A stretch of DNA of 64,000 bases, from NCBI GenBank assembly GCA_025766275.1, contig JAFKAC010000002.1, positions 2,170,001 through 2,234,000 on the forward strand, written 5' to 3'. This document shows positions 23,340 through 33,917 of this stretch, one piece after another. Below the pieces are notes generated by a model, which did no database searches, was not told the DNA's origin, and was given only the letters and a program-made list of their open reading frames with translations. The DNA is from Lactarius indigo. Taxonomy: Eukaryota; Basidiomycota; Agaricomycetes; Russulales; Russulaceae. The translations under genes were made by a program, and so were the position numbers. Position 1 is the stretch's first letter, and each line of letters opens with the position of its first letter.

Positions 23340-26300
23340 CTACCCACGGGGAGGAAACATCCTGCCCGCAATGAGGCAGTCCTTCACCCATTCCATGGAA
23401 ACATACTTTTCTCCACCGAGCTGTGGTCGTTCGTGCAGTTCCTTTACGATTACGTACTGGAAGTCCTTCAGATCAGGGTTGGAAGAGTACTTCAATTCTG
23501 GAACGGCTTCCACACGGGCAGCGCCCATGGACACGATGATGCGCGGGATGAAATGACCGCTCTCGTTGGATTTTTCGTCACTCACACCCGCAGTCCCCTG
23601 GCATCGCATGTTGTCAATTAAGCACACCCCACCAAAGCGGACAAAGGTTTACCTTTTTACCCTTTGCTGGTGGCGGGAAGTATTCCTGTCCTAGCACGAG
23701 AACCGACATCTTCGAGAAAAGCTTGGTTGGCACTTTGTTCGACATGATGCCCGTTAGGTGGTCCAGGGTTGTACCCCAGTCCAGATCTACTATCTGGGTG
23801 ACGCGTGCCCCCAGAGTGTCGCTATAGCCTGCGGGCAAGAGGTAGCTGGGCCAATCGGAGACCGCGCATTGCTTCGAAAATGTCTCAGTATGCATTCAAA
23901 ATCAGTTCGAATTGTGAGACTCACGCCAGACGACAGAGCCTCCAACCAGGCGACGGAGACACATGGTATCCCAAGTGCAAGTGCGGTGAGGTATCGCGGT
24001 TTTGCATTTGCGGCATCAGAGATGAGAAAGACCTGGTGGATGTCTAGCTTCGTCTCCGTGCCAATGCTGTCGCTGGTAATGATCCAGCGCCTTTTGTTCG
24101 AGGAGTATTCGCCAGCCAAGGAAAATATGTCGGACCAATCATCGAGTACGGTTCCGCCAATGTTCCGGATGACTCGTAGGATGGACTCCTTCTCCTTTTC
24201 CCGATCATAACCCACGGACATCGTGACGACGATTCCCACTTTGGCCAGCACCTTCTTGTTTAAACCAGCACTCGAGTTCCTCCAAGAGGATGGGGTCTCG
24301 GCTTTCGCTGTCGGCACCAAAGTCACAATCTCATCTACACCGATTGTTCGATCCTGCCATTGTGCGCTGATCGCTCGACTCTGGACCTTGATTCCGTTGA
24401 CCTCAACCTTAAACTCGTTCTCAGGGGCGTCGGTCAGTTGAACCATTACCGTGCCATAAGTTTGTCCGTCCACATTCGCAACCGTCGCCTTCTCCTGGCT
24501 TTCGATCACCGAAACGCGATCACCGACTCGCAGTTCCAACCGACGGAGGTTCTTCAAATCCACGACATCTTCGTCTCCGTCGTCAAATTGAATTTTGAAG
24601 CGATCAATTGGTCCTACGCGCTCGCAGATGATGCCAGAAAAATACGCAGCCTCGTGTTTCCACAGGGCGAATACGCGTGTTGCAGTAGGGTGGTAGCTCT
24701 TGTTCCTTTTGGTGGCTCGCGCATTCGGAACAAGGGATGGTGTTTTACTCGCCTCTCTTGGAGCCGACCTATTCCTAGCCTTACGGACAGGCACCGTAGG
24801 AAGGCGCCTGCGGCTCAATGGCAATTGCACCTTCGAGCCTGGCGGACTTGGCACATCATCCTCAGCGTCCACTGGTAGGTCGTCAGCCGCCTCTGTATCT
24901 TTACTAGGAGTGGAAACCACAAGGTCAGGTGGTGGGACCGGTATAGGCGTATCTTCCATTGCATCGTCACATCGTTTGCCTTTGCGACGCGAGCCGCGAC
25001 GCGGTGAGGTCGGCGATTTGGAGACGAGAGAGGGCGGAAGGTCCCGCTCCGGAACAGAAGATGGAATCTCCTTGTCACCAACTTCAGTTCCCCGCGTTCT
25101 GGAGGTCTTCGGAGCACGTTTGGACCGTCCACTCGTGCGTGATGACTTGGCCTGTGAGATACTAGTCGAAAAAACAGAGACACACAGAATGAGAATGGTG
25201 CAATACCTTCGGTGGGTCACTTGTAATTGCAGACAGCGGAGCTACTCTTGGAGCTTGGCGGCCTGCGGTGAGCATTAGCGGGACGTCATCTTCATCGTCA
25301 TCCGTCTGCGCGTCTGTCGCCTCACCAGGTTGAAGGATCTTGTCTCGTATGATGGGTTGGGGTGGTGGAGACTCGTGTGGCGGATCATCTGGAGCGGCAG
25401 ACAACTTGGGTCGGGTTGGAGAGAGTGGTGTGCTCGCAGGTTCGGAATCAGGAACTACAACAGTTTCTCGACTGCCCTCATCTACCGTAGGTAGACCAAG
25501 ATCATTGCGATCGTGTTGATGGGACGACTGTGGTTCTGTATGCATCTGCGCCGCTAACTGTTCAAATAACCTGCGACCCGCACTAGGGGCATGAGACGAT
25601 TTCGAGACGTCGACAGAGGGTTGAGTTTGTCCATCCAGTATACTGTCTGTTGCAGCATGTTGTTGTAGCAGCTGACCCTGTTGATGGCGCCATTTTTTCA
25701 TGGGATTCACCATACCCAGAATGTTCCGGGTATTCGTAGACGGTCGTGAGTTCATGGAAGTGTATTCTTGTGAAGAGCTGTGTCCGACATCCCGGACTCC
25801 AACATTGGAAACTTGCGTGGTGTCTGCGTCCAAATCCTCGGAGGCAAGAGGCTGTGTCGACTGGTAGTCTTCCACTTGAGTATCTATATGGTCCAATGAC
25901 CCCGGGTTCGACACCAGGGGAGGAGTGGAGGCGTTGTCAGGGACATCGGGGGTCTCGTTTTCCTGGGTCCGTCCGGGAGCACCAAGCGATACTTCTGACG
26001 TTTGAGAAAGGACATCGTCATCCTGAGTTCCAGACCGCTGAATCCTCCGCTTATGCCTAAAACCGGAGTCAGGAGGCCTCCCGGGTGAGGAAGGGAAATC
26101 GGTCTGAGTAGGCTCGCGTAGTACGGCAGCTGGGGATGATCTCGGCGCCATGGAGGATTCATCTTCTCGATAATCTTCTCGTGTCGCTCCTTCGCCCAAC
26201 TCGGAAAGTGGGATCTTAAACTTCTGATTCCCGGCAAGAAAGCGCTTTGCGGGATCTTCCCATTCTCCAGCCTCTGCGAATGAATCGACAGAAGCAGGAG

Positions 26301-26846
26301 ACGGGGAACGTCGTCGTTTCAATTTGGAGGCGGAGCGAGTCGTTGATTTCGTCTCAGACACGACCTTTGATGGCAATTCGGACGGCGAAGAAATATCGGC
26401 GTCGGCGTCATGGCACATTTTCCTCCTCTTGATTAACTGTTTCAATATGTCAATAACTGTCACCTAACATGGCGGCGCGTAAAGTAATGGAAGTAGATCT
26501 CAGTGGATACAGACCCTAGTTTCTGACATCATGCTACCCTTTCCACTCTCGTCCGCACAAGATGCTACCTGAGTCTGCGTTTGGGTGACGGCTAGCCCAT
26601 GAAAGTGAAGTGGCGAGACATCGCCATAGGAAGTGGAAGAAAAATCTAGGCGTCCACGATCTGCTGACACGGGCGTTCCGCCAGACGCGACCTTGCTAGC
26701 TGTCCCCGATGTGGATGCACTTGACCCCGCGCGAAGATGAGAGGGCTGCGTCGACATATCACTATCCATGCTTGACTTAGCCAATTGTCCCGGACGAAAT
26801 ACGGATTATAGAACACTGACACCTTTCTTGAGGGTTTGGATGGCAT
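23340..26846 (-). CDS. Crb2/RAD9/53BP1-type DNA damage checkpoint mediator
   Basis: Start at 26846 (MPSKPSRK), then a 47-nt intron to SSMDSDMSTQPSHLRAGSSA; a further splice near 26460-26515 joins SETR to VTVIDILKQL. The long N-terminal half is Ser/Thr/Pro-rich with several SQ/TQ sites, as expected for a substrate of ATR/ATM kinases. Around 24450-24700 comes a tandem Tudor region (TRVFALWKHEAAYFSGIICE; IQFDDGDEDVVDLKNLRRL; GDRVSVIESQEKATVANVDG), the reader of methylated histone H4. BRCT domains follow (VGIVVTMSVGYDRE; IRNIGGTVLDDW; GIPCVSVAWLEALSSG) and a last BRCT-like helix (YVSMEWVKDCLIAGRMFPPR) before the stop at 23340. The order SQ/TQ region, Tudor, BRCT pair is diagnostic. Several C-terminal introns are not fully placed. 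Confidence 0.88.
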
Positions 26847-27582
26847 TACTGGGTACTTCGCCCCACCGGACAGACTGAGAGAACGCGACGGAGACCAGAA
26901 AAAACTCAGAGAGAACTCGATAACGAACTAACGGGAAGAATTGAGAAGAAAAAAGTAAAGGATATTAGTCGCCAGCCGAGCGTGATAAAGGGCAAGACAA
27001 TGAGGACACGGACGCGAGTCGAGTTCCCCGTCAAAGCCACCGTGACGGCGCGTCGGGGAGCACGTGACTTGTCGCGTCAGTGGATGACTTCCGATTTGGT
27101 CCATCATGCATCACGCATCAAATTTGATGATTCCCACCTAGATTTCCACTCGACCTTCTTCGTCGCTTTATCCTTCACTCATTTAATGTCACCTACATGC
27201 ATCGATTCACAAAAACAACGCGATCTGTTAAGTTTTTCTCAGAATTTGCACATGTGTGGACATTTGTTCGACAAGATTCAACCACATTTGTATTTATTTG
27301 TTTGACTTCTTGTCTTGCGGGGCATCAGAAATCGAATGCGTTCCTAGTACTTTCATTACCACTCGAATCGACCCGCCGACGCATCGTTCCCTCTCATCTC
27401 TCTATCTCTGTCTCAGTGACTATTCGCGAGCTATAGCGATTGGCTGGTTGGCTTTTTATTCACTCCGCGCTGGACGCTGTGCACTGTATGGTGGCATGCC
27501 CTTGATTTGCCAATCTTCTCTGCGGGGACTGGAGTCTGGTACCTGTCACACCCGGTCCCAAAGGAGAAAGCACGTTCATACG
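26847..27582. other. Divergent promoter region Crb2-like / membrane protein
   Basis: About 740 bp between start codons. The half near 27150-27450 is pyrimidine-rich and is open in the downstream frame without ATG-proximal protein-like composition, so I regard it as promoter and leader. No repeat or RNA gene is seen. Confidence 0.5.
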
Positions 27583-29052
27583 ATGGACAAGCCACTATCG
27601 ACGAAGTCGTTTCAGAGGAACAATCCCGCCTATGTTCACACTGTTAATGTCGTTCTACCTGAGAAACCTCATCCGACGCACCTGGTCGCTTCTGGGAAAG
27701 GTGAAGACCGAAGTCAAAATATTGAGGCCAACCCCAAGCTTAATGCCGAAATATCCGCCGTGCCTGACCCAGTGCCAAACCCATTGATCCCAGCAGTGCC
27801 CTCCCTTACTGCTGAGCAGACTGGCCTACCATTTCAGGTCCCTAAAACAATTACTGGCGCTTCTTCCAGTGTATTCTCGACAAGACTCGTTGTACCAAAT
27901 TCATTGCTATCACTATCGTCCACAGCCTCTGCACTGTCTAGCACCTTGTCATTGACATCCACGCCGCCCACATTTAGATCAGCAGAACACCCCATCAGCA
28001 CATCTAATAAGGCCCCATCACGACAAACTACGCCGCATCAGCTTTCCACCACGATCATAACACTTCTAACCTTAGGCGGAGCATTCTTAGTTATTGTGAT
28101 TCTCGTTGGGGTGAAGGTATGGGTACAACCTCGGCGGCGCTCCCATCCAACACCATCGCTCCCAATCCTTCAAGAGGCATTCCCACCGGCTCGAAAAATG
28201 GGAGACGAGTCGCCTTTGTTCGGTGGTAAAGAACGAATGTCGTCTCAAACGGGAAATGGGGGCGTCCCTTGGACATGGACACAATACCAGTCTGGGATAC
28301 CGAAACCGGTTCCAGCAGCGAACGTCCTAAAGTCGGGGGAAACAGACCAGACGCCAATGGGATACTCATGCCAAGTGGACGAGGTGCCGCCCGTCACGCA
28401 TACAGTGGAACCTGGGATACCAGGCACTGCCAAGCCAAACACTAACTATGGATCAGATGGGTACCCGAGCAAAGCGCTGTCGCGTCTTTCGACACTCTCA
28501 GGTTTGGTCTACCCCGGGTCGACGTATGAAAGCCCTGGACAAGAAAACATTGGAATCGCTGTCGGGTATGGTCAAGGCCTGGAGTACGGTGGGACGGAGA
28601 GTGCTGGCCGTGAGGTGAGCAAGAGAGCCAGCACGCGGAACATGGAGAAGCGCCGACGTAGTACAATATACGGATCGCCAGAAGGCCTCGCATACACGAT
28701 GTCACCGCGCATGGCGCCGGTGGTTGATGGCAGGGACGAAGACCAGGGTGATGGATTTCTGCGGCAAGGACGAGCTCGGGTCAAAGCACCCTATGGGGCC
28801 GGATCGTACTTTCGGGGATCGGCGTCTACAACAGTCGAGTCTGGGTCAGATGAGCTGATTGAAACACCACAACAATCGAACCAGAAATGGGTGACGCCGA
28901 AGACTGCAGTGATTGGTCACCCGGTGACAAACACGGGATTGTCAGGGGACAAGCCGCCACGAGTGCCATCCCCGCCAATATTGCCGTCCTTGGCACAGAT
29001 GGCCGATTATCGGAGTCCTACTTATAGTTTTTACGGATTGTACTGCGGTTGA
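27583..29052 (+). CDS. Single-pass membrane protein of unknown function
   Basis: I chose the ATG at 27583 (MDKPLSTKSFQRNNPAYVHT). The frame is open upstream to 27256, but that part looks like untranslated leader. The protein is about 489 residues in a single exon, unusual in this intron-rich window. It has a Ser/Thr/Pro-rich N-terminal region (about residues 60-155), likely O-glycosylated and extracellular, and one clear transmembrane segment near residue 165 (TIITLLTLGGAFLVIVILVG) followed by a basic stop-transfer (QPRRR). The cytosolic tail has short motifs I associate with other basidiomycete membrane proteins (ESPLFGGKERMS; LSRLSTLSGLVYPGSTYESP). No signal peptide is seen. The layout resembles a wall-stress-sensor-like or adhesion protein, but that is a guess. 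The next gene starts 115 bp downstream on the same strand. Confidence 0.65.
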   Translation: MDKPLSTKSFQRNNPAYVHTVNVVLPEKPHPTHLVASGKGEDRSQNIEANPKLNAEISAVPDPVPNPLIPAVPSLTAEQTGLPFQVPKTITGASSSVFSTRLVVPNSLLSLSSTASALSSTLSLTSTPPTFRSAEHPISTSNKAPSRQTTPHQLSTTIITLLTLGGAFLVIVILVGVKVWVQPRRRSHPTPSLPILQEAFPPARKMGDESPLFGGKERMSSQTGNGGVPWTWTQYQSGIPKPVPAANVLKSGETDQTPMGYSCQVDEVPPVTHTVEPGIPGTAKPNTNYGSDGYPSKALSRLSTLSGLVYPGSTYESPGQENIGIAVGYGQGLEYGGTESAGREVSKRASTRNMEKRRRSTIYGSPEGLAYTMSPRMAPVVDGRDEDQGDGFLRQGRARVKAPYGAGSYFRGSASTTVESGSDELIETPQQSNQKWVTPKTAVIGHPVTNTGLSGDKPPRVPSPPILPSLAQMADYRSPTYSFYGLYCG

Positions 29053-29167
29053 TTATATTATTTTTAACTTGATTTGTATCCTAATTTGGGGTTTCGCCTC
29101 TTGGTCCTGTCCTCGCGTCCACTGCCCCGCTCCCCTCTGTCGCTTAACTCTTACCTCCATACAACAC

Positions 29168-31948
29168 ATGGCACACCAACAACAGGGTACCGGTGCTGGC
29201 CATGGAGTCGCCTATAACCCAGTTCCAAATCCTCCGCAAGAACCTGAACCCCCCTTCGACAACGTCCACGATTCCCCTTACGACCCCTACTCCACTCAGG
29301 CCATGTCAGCTCCTCATTTGGACGACATCAACCCCGAGGAGGCCTCCATCAACCTTGTCCGTCCGCGCTTTCTTGGCACCATTGATGGCGAGGGCATCCG
29401 TGAATCTTTAGCTTCAGTCGGTTCCCGGCCCCAGTCAGAGAACGTCTCTTCTCTATACGCTCTCAATCCAGAGTCTCTCTCCGCAAGAGGCTCTTTTCAC
29501 CCCGCGACTGACTCGTTCTCTGCTCCTTATCGAGACGACCCCCGCTCCCCCACAGAGGACGATGTCTTCGATAGTCCTGCTGTCCCCTTGGATAGTATCT
29601 CTCCTCAACCTCGCTTCCTCAAAGAGAAACAAGCTATATATGCGACCCCCACCTCCAAGTCACGTCGCCGCAACGTCATCATCCTTGCTGCGCTTGGCGG
29701 CTTAATTTTACTTATTGTCGCGGTCATTGTTCCCGTATACTTTCTCGCCATTAAACCACACTCCAACAAGTCTTCTCAGTCCTCTCCTTCTTCTAACACC
29801 CCCTCTCCTTCATCAACTGGCTCTCCTTCCACTCCCAAAACCGCCGTTGTCACTGGCAGTGATGGTTCTACGGTTACTATGGAAGATGGCACGACGTTTA
29901 CATATCGCAACTCGTTCGGCGGCTACTGGTATTACGATCCGAATGACCCTTTCAACAACGGTGCCCGGGCACAGTCTTGGTCACCTGCCCTGAACGAGAC
30001 GTTTAACTATGGAAGTGATCTTATCCGTGGGTATGTAGCGCTTCTTTCGACGCGTCCATGCCGTGATTAAATATCGTAACGTAATATTTCAGTGTCAACA
30101 TCGGCGGCTGGTTGAATACTGAGCCTGTGAGTTCCCATCCGCCATTCTAGCTGGAGAGGCCCCGTTATGTCCTTCTATAGTTCATAGTTCCTGCTCTATA
30201 CCAAAAATATCCGGGGACCGTCGATGAATGGACCCTAAGTCTCGCCATGGCTAATGACACCGCTAGCGGGGGTCTCAGCCAACTAGAGGATCACTACAAG
30301 ACCTTCATTGTACGTTTTGTTCTGGTTCCACTCAACCCGTCTCCGTTCTTATCGGGGTCTGCGCAGACCGAACAAGATTTCGCCCAGATTGCAGGTGCCG
30401 GCCTCAATTATGTTCGCATCCCACTGCCATACTGGGCTATCGAGACGTGGGATGGCGAACCCTTTTTGCCAAAGACGGCTTGGAAGTGCGCCTCTCTTGT
30501 TCCACATCACTCTTTTATTCTTATAGTTCCTCAGATACTTCCTCAAGGCGATTGAATGGGCGCGCAAGTACGGCATTCGTATCAATCTGGATTTCCACGC
30601 TCTTCCTGGCAGTCAAAATGGATGGAACCATTCCGGAAAACTCGGCTCCATCAACGTGCTGAATGGTCCCATGGGCTTCGCCAACGCTCAGCGCTCTCTG
30701 GATTATATTCGAATCTTGGCTGAATTCATCTCTCAACCTCAGTACAAGGATGTCGTAACCATGTTCGGACCCACCAATGAACCACAATCTCCGACGGTTG
30801 GTCAAGATAATTTGTCTAGATAGTGAGTGTCACTGAATGATCGAGTCATGGACCACCTCTCAATGGCTTGTATCCAAGCTACTTTCAAGCATACAATAAC
30901 ATTCGTGAAGCTAGTGGTACGGGAACTGGAAACGGTCCCATGATATCTTATCATGACGGCTTTGCTGGCGCTGCCAACTGGGCTGGCTTCCTTCCTGGTG
31001 CCGATCGTATCTCGCTTGATTTCCATCCTTATCTATGCTTCGGCACTCAGATAACGAGCCCCATGTCTGCTAACGTTGATCAACCTTGCGGTGCCTGGGC
31101 TGCGTCAATGAACGATTCCATGGATGCGTTTGGACTCACCGTTGCTGGAGAGTTTAGCAATGCCATCAACGACTGTGGCACATTTGTAAATGGTGTCGGA
31201 TTGGGCAATCGTTATGACGGCACCTACCAGAATGACGGGAACTGGCCTAAAGTGGGTAGCTGTGATCCCTGGGTGGATTATACGACCTGGAGTCAAGACC
31301 TCAAGGATAGCACCAAACAATTCGCTTTGGCCAGCATGGATGCCCTTCAGGTGAGTAAACTACCATAACATAAAAATATAAAATTGAAACACTTCGTAGA
31401 ACTGGTTCTTTTGGACATGGAAAATTGGCAATTCGTCAACCAGTGGCCGGGTTGAAGCCCCAACTTGGTCGTATAAACTCGGCCTGGACAATGGGTGGAT
31501 GCCCACGGACCCCCGTCAGGCGGTTGGCGTCTGTGGAGCCACGCATGTATGGAAGCCCCCGTTGGCGCCCTCGCAAACTGGTGGCTCCGGTGCTGGCCAG
31601 ATCGCTGCCTCGGCTTCGTCGAAATACTCTTGGCCCCCGACTTCTATGAGCAATGCTGACGTTGCTGTCGTGAACCTTCCACAATACACCCAGACCGGCA
31701 CCATCCCGACACTCCCCGTCCCAACCTTCACCTCCACGAGCAGTTCGATCAATGCGGGCGACGGGTGGGCAAACCCTTCAGACAATGTAGGACTGGCAGT
31801 CCCGATCGCGACTTGCACTTACCTTAGCCCATGGGCCGGGACAGTTGCGGCCCCCGCAGCTTGCGGTACTCAGTCCGCGGGCACACGGCGCGAGGTAGTC
31901 TTGGGTATGGATAGACCTCAGATCACTCCCCCACCGACTCTCCCATGA
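29168..31948 (+). CDS. Membrane-anchored exo-beta-1,3-glucanase, glycoside hydrolase family 5
   Basis: Type II membrane protein of ExgD type. The start at 29168 (MAHQQQGTGAGHGVAYNPVP) begins an approximately 180-residue cytosolic region, then a basic flank (SKSRRRN) and a membrane helix (VIILAALGGLILLIVAVIVP). A Ser/Pro linker precedes the GH5 catalytic domain. That domain shows VNIGGWLNTEP, YVRIPLPYWAIETWDGEPF, GIRINLDFHALPGSQNGWNH, the acid/base Glu in FGPTNEP, the nucleophile Glu in VAGEFSNA, and NWFFWTWKIG near the end. It hydrolyses or remodels wall beta-1,3-glucan. Exon junctions lie near 30030, 30130, 30310, 30500, 30820 and 31350. A Ser/Thr/Pro-rich tail closes the protein at 31948. 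All key catalytic residues are present. Confidence 0.92.
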
Positions 31949-32656
31949 AACTCTCATTTTTGACGTTCGTGGCTTGGACTTTTTTCTCCGGACACTTTTG
32001 TTTCCCTTTGTTGGGCTATACCTTGGACAGCAGACCAGACTACCCTTAATCTTTTTTTTTTTTTTTACGTTTCACTAGTTTACTGCCCATTGATATACCA
32101 ACGGTTGATACCTTTGGGTAGAAAGAGGCACCGATGGGGTGGTGAGTGGGACTACCGAGTGACAATGGTAGTAATTGTTGTACATTTTTGAGCAAGCTCT
32201 CGACCCCTGTATATACGTGCCCTTGGGACTTACAGGCCGAATCGAGAGTTCGTGGTGTTTCCTCGTCGCATCTCAGTGTTCGCCACTGGTAGTGGCATAT
32301 CTATCCTCCAGATCTTCCTGTCCACCAAATCCCGCCTCGTAATCACGATCTTCCCGTGGGATGGCAGGGGGCTGTGCCTCCTGACTCGCCGCATCGCTAC
32401 CATGCGCATGAAGAGAAGCAAGCTGCTCCTGCTCCTAAGAACAAAATCGAAGCGGTTCAGTCGTTATCGATGGAGCGACTCAATGTGCCACTGCACCCGA
32501 GGCAGACATAATCGGGTACAGTACGTCTAGCTGGCAGTTGGCAGCAGGAAGGAAGGGAGGACGGAATCTTGCTTGACCTTTTGGCGCGCATATTGCGCCT
32601 CTTCACCAGCTTCCTTGTCTTGCCATGCGGAATCCTGCTGCCCCGGGCGGAACAAG

Positions 32657-32674
32657 TCATTTCTCGGCCTTTTG
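32657..32674 (+). other. Short match to U2 snRNA 5' end
   Basis: The 18 nt TCATTTCTCGGCCTTTTG are the same as the start of U2 snRNA as I remember it. The following GCTAAGATCAA and the branch-site-pairing GUAGUA element are missing, and no Sm site is seen. A functional U2 gene is therefore unlikely; a truncated copy is possible. Confidence 0.35.
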
Positions 32675-33127
32675 ATGTAATCAAAATAATCAAACCTTCA
32701 TCGTCGACATGTTGTAGCAGAAATGGAGGTGCGGCGATTGGGGGGAGGAAGGGAACTGCCCCGGTCAACTGATATTTTATAGATAGCACGGTCCGAGTCG
32801 CGGCCCCACTCCCCCTTTGGTAGTATTGGAGAACACGCCAAATCAGAAGGTCCCCCGAATATTGTTGTAACCGATCAAAGGCAATGGCCGTAGTAAGCAA
32901 TGAACAGGCCTATGTGGCAAGTTTGTTTGGACCCTGATAATGATATGGGCCGCTCGAGTACCTCGCTTTTGGGTTATTGCGGCGGTGCTGCGAGCACCGA
33001 TGTAATGTACGATGAGCTGAGAATGAAAAACAGTCACGGTTTTGGACGTCTCCGGTCGTGTAAAGTCAAAGTCACTGGCAGTTCGAGTTCTAAACGGCCT
33101 ACGCCTGTCTGCACTTGACGCGTTTTA

Positions 33128-33180
33128 CAGCCGTTTTCATATCGATAGTCCGTTTTTCGGAAAAGCTACTAGCGGGCTGA
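33128..33180 (+). repeat. Left terminal inverted repeat
   Basis: Left 53-bp arm, from CAGCCG to GGGCTGA, matching the right arm without mismatch. With the neighbouring TTA/TAA the symmetry extends by three more bases. Confidence 0.9.
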
Positions 33181-33413
33181 GTTCCAGGATCTCCCGTCGG
33201 CATATTTGCCGAGACTTACCGTATTTTTTGGTGAAATAAATAAAAAAATAAAAAATAAAAAAGAAGGCCCACCTCCTTGATTTGAGAAGAGTTGACGACG
33301 ATTGTGCATTGACAGTGATGGGAAGTGGGGTGATGGTAAAAAAAAAAAAGGGATTAGCCTTATTTTTTTTTGATCGGATCTCAGATAACTGGTTATCCTT
33401 GATTTCCGCTCAC

Positions 33414-33466
33414 TCAGCCCGCTAGTAGCTTTTCCGAAAAACGGACTATCGATATGAAAACGGCTG
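33414..33466 (-). repeat. Right terminal inverted repeat
   Basis: Right 53-bp arm, from TCAGCCC to CGGCTG, the exact reverse complement of the left arm. Perfect identity suggests recent insertion or a selected hairpin. Confidence 0.9.
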
Positions 33467-33917
33467 TAAGGTAGGCGCTTGTGGCGTCTCAGTTCGGAGG
33501 AATCACGGACATCGTGCGGGGGCGCAAAAGTTTGCAAGGGCACAAACTTGAGCCGTATCATGCGGACTGTACGTGTGAAATATGGACACGTGCCCACTAG
33601 TATTGATACTGTACCAACACGTCCTAATATCGACAAAATTGCATGGGTCACAAGCCGCAAGCCGAACTAATTCTTGGCACGTCTCTCGCTGTCATCATAG
33701 GTTTGCTTAGATGGTTGCCCGTCAGAGTTGCCTGAAGGGGCTTGGTGTTGTTGGTTGTACTTACTGGAGGGACATCACATGTTGCACACGCAATTATGGA
33801 ACAGGCTGCGACAACCGGCTAAGCAATTAAGACTGAATCTACACAAAACAAGGGGAGCGACTAATGGAGACAAAGTAACAATTAGGCCAACCAACCCAAA
33901 GGATGAATGGACCGAGA

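Larger units (their letters stand above)
33128..33466. mobile_element. MITE-like foldback element with 53-bp perfect inverted repeats
   Basis: The termini at 33128-33180 and 33414-33466 are perfect reverse complements over 53 bp, starting CAGCCGTTTTCATATCGATA. Both ends abut a TA dinucleotide (33126-33127 and 33467-33468), as expected for a TA target duplication of the Tc1/mariner type. The 233-bp interior is A/T-rich and has no transposase reading frame, so the element is non-autonomous. It lies in the largest gene-poor interval, between the glucanase and EAF1 genes. Confidence 0.85.
31949..33917. other. Gene-poor interval with inverted-repeat element
   Basis: Nearly 2 kb without a convincing gene. 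It contains a T-run at 32049-32066, a short match to the 5' end of U2 snRNA at 32657-32674, A/T-rich tracts near 33230-33260, and the 339-bp inverted-repeat element at 33128-33466. Open frames in either strand up to 147 codons show no motif. The flanks hold the 3' ends of the glucanase gene and EAF1. Confidence 0.6.

Noticed and set aside
24700..25278. 192-codon plus-strand open frame within the Crb2-like gene
   Set aside because: Shadow of the Ser/Pro-rich linker on the opposite strand, which carries the conserved Tudor-BRCT protein.
25900..25930. tRNA B-box-like GGTTCGACACC
   Set aside because: No T-stem pairing, no A-box upstream at the right distance, and it lies in the Crb2-like coding exon.
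32457..32900. 147-codon minus-strand open frame next to the inverted-repeat element
   Set aside because: No domain, no transposase motif, and it overlaps the U2-like fragment; looks like random open sequence.
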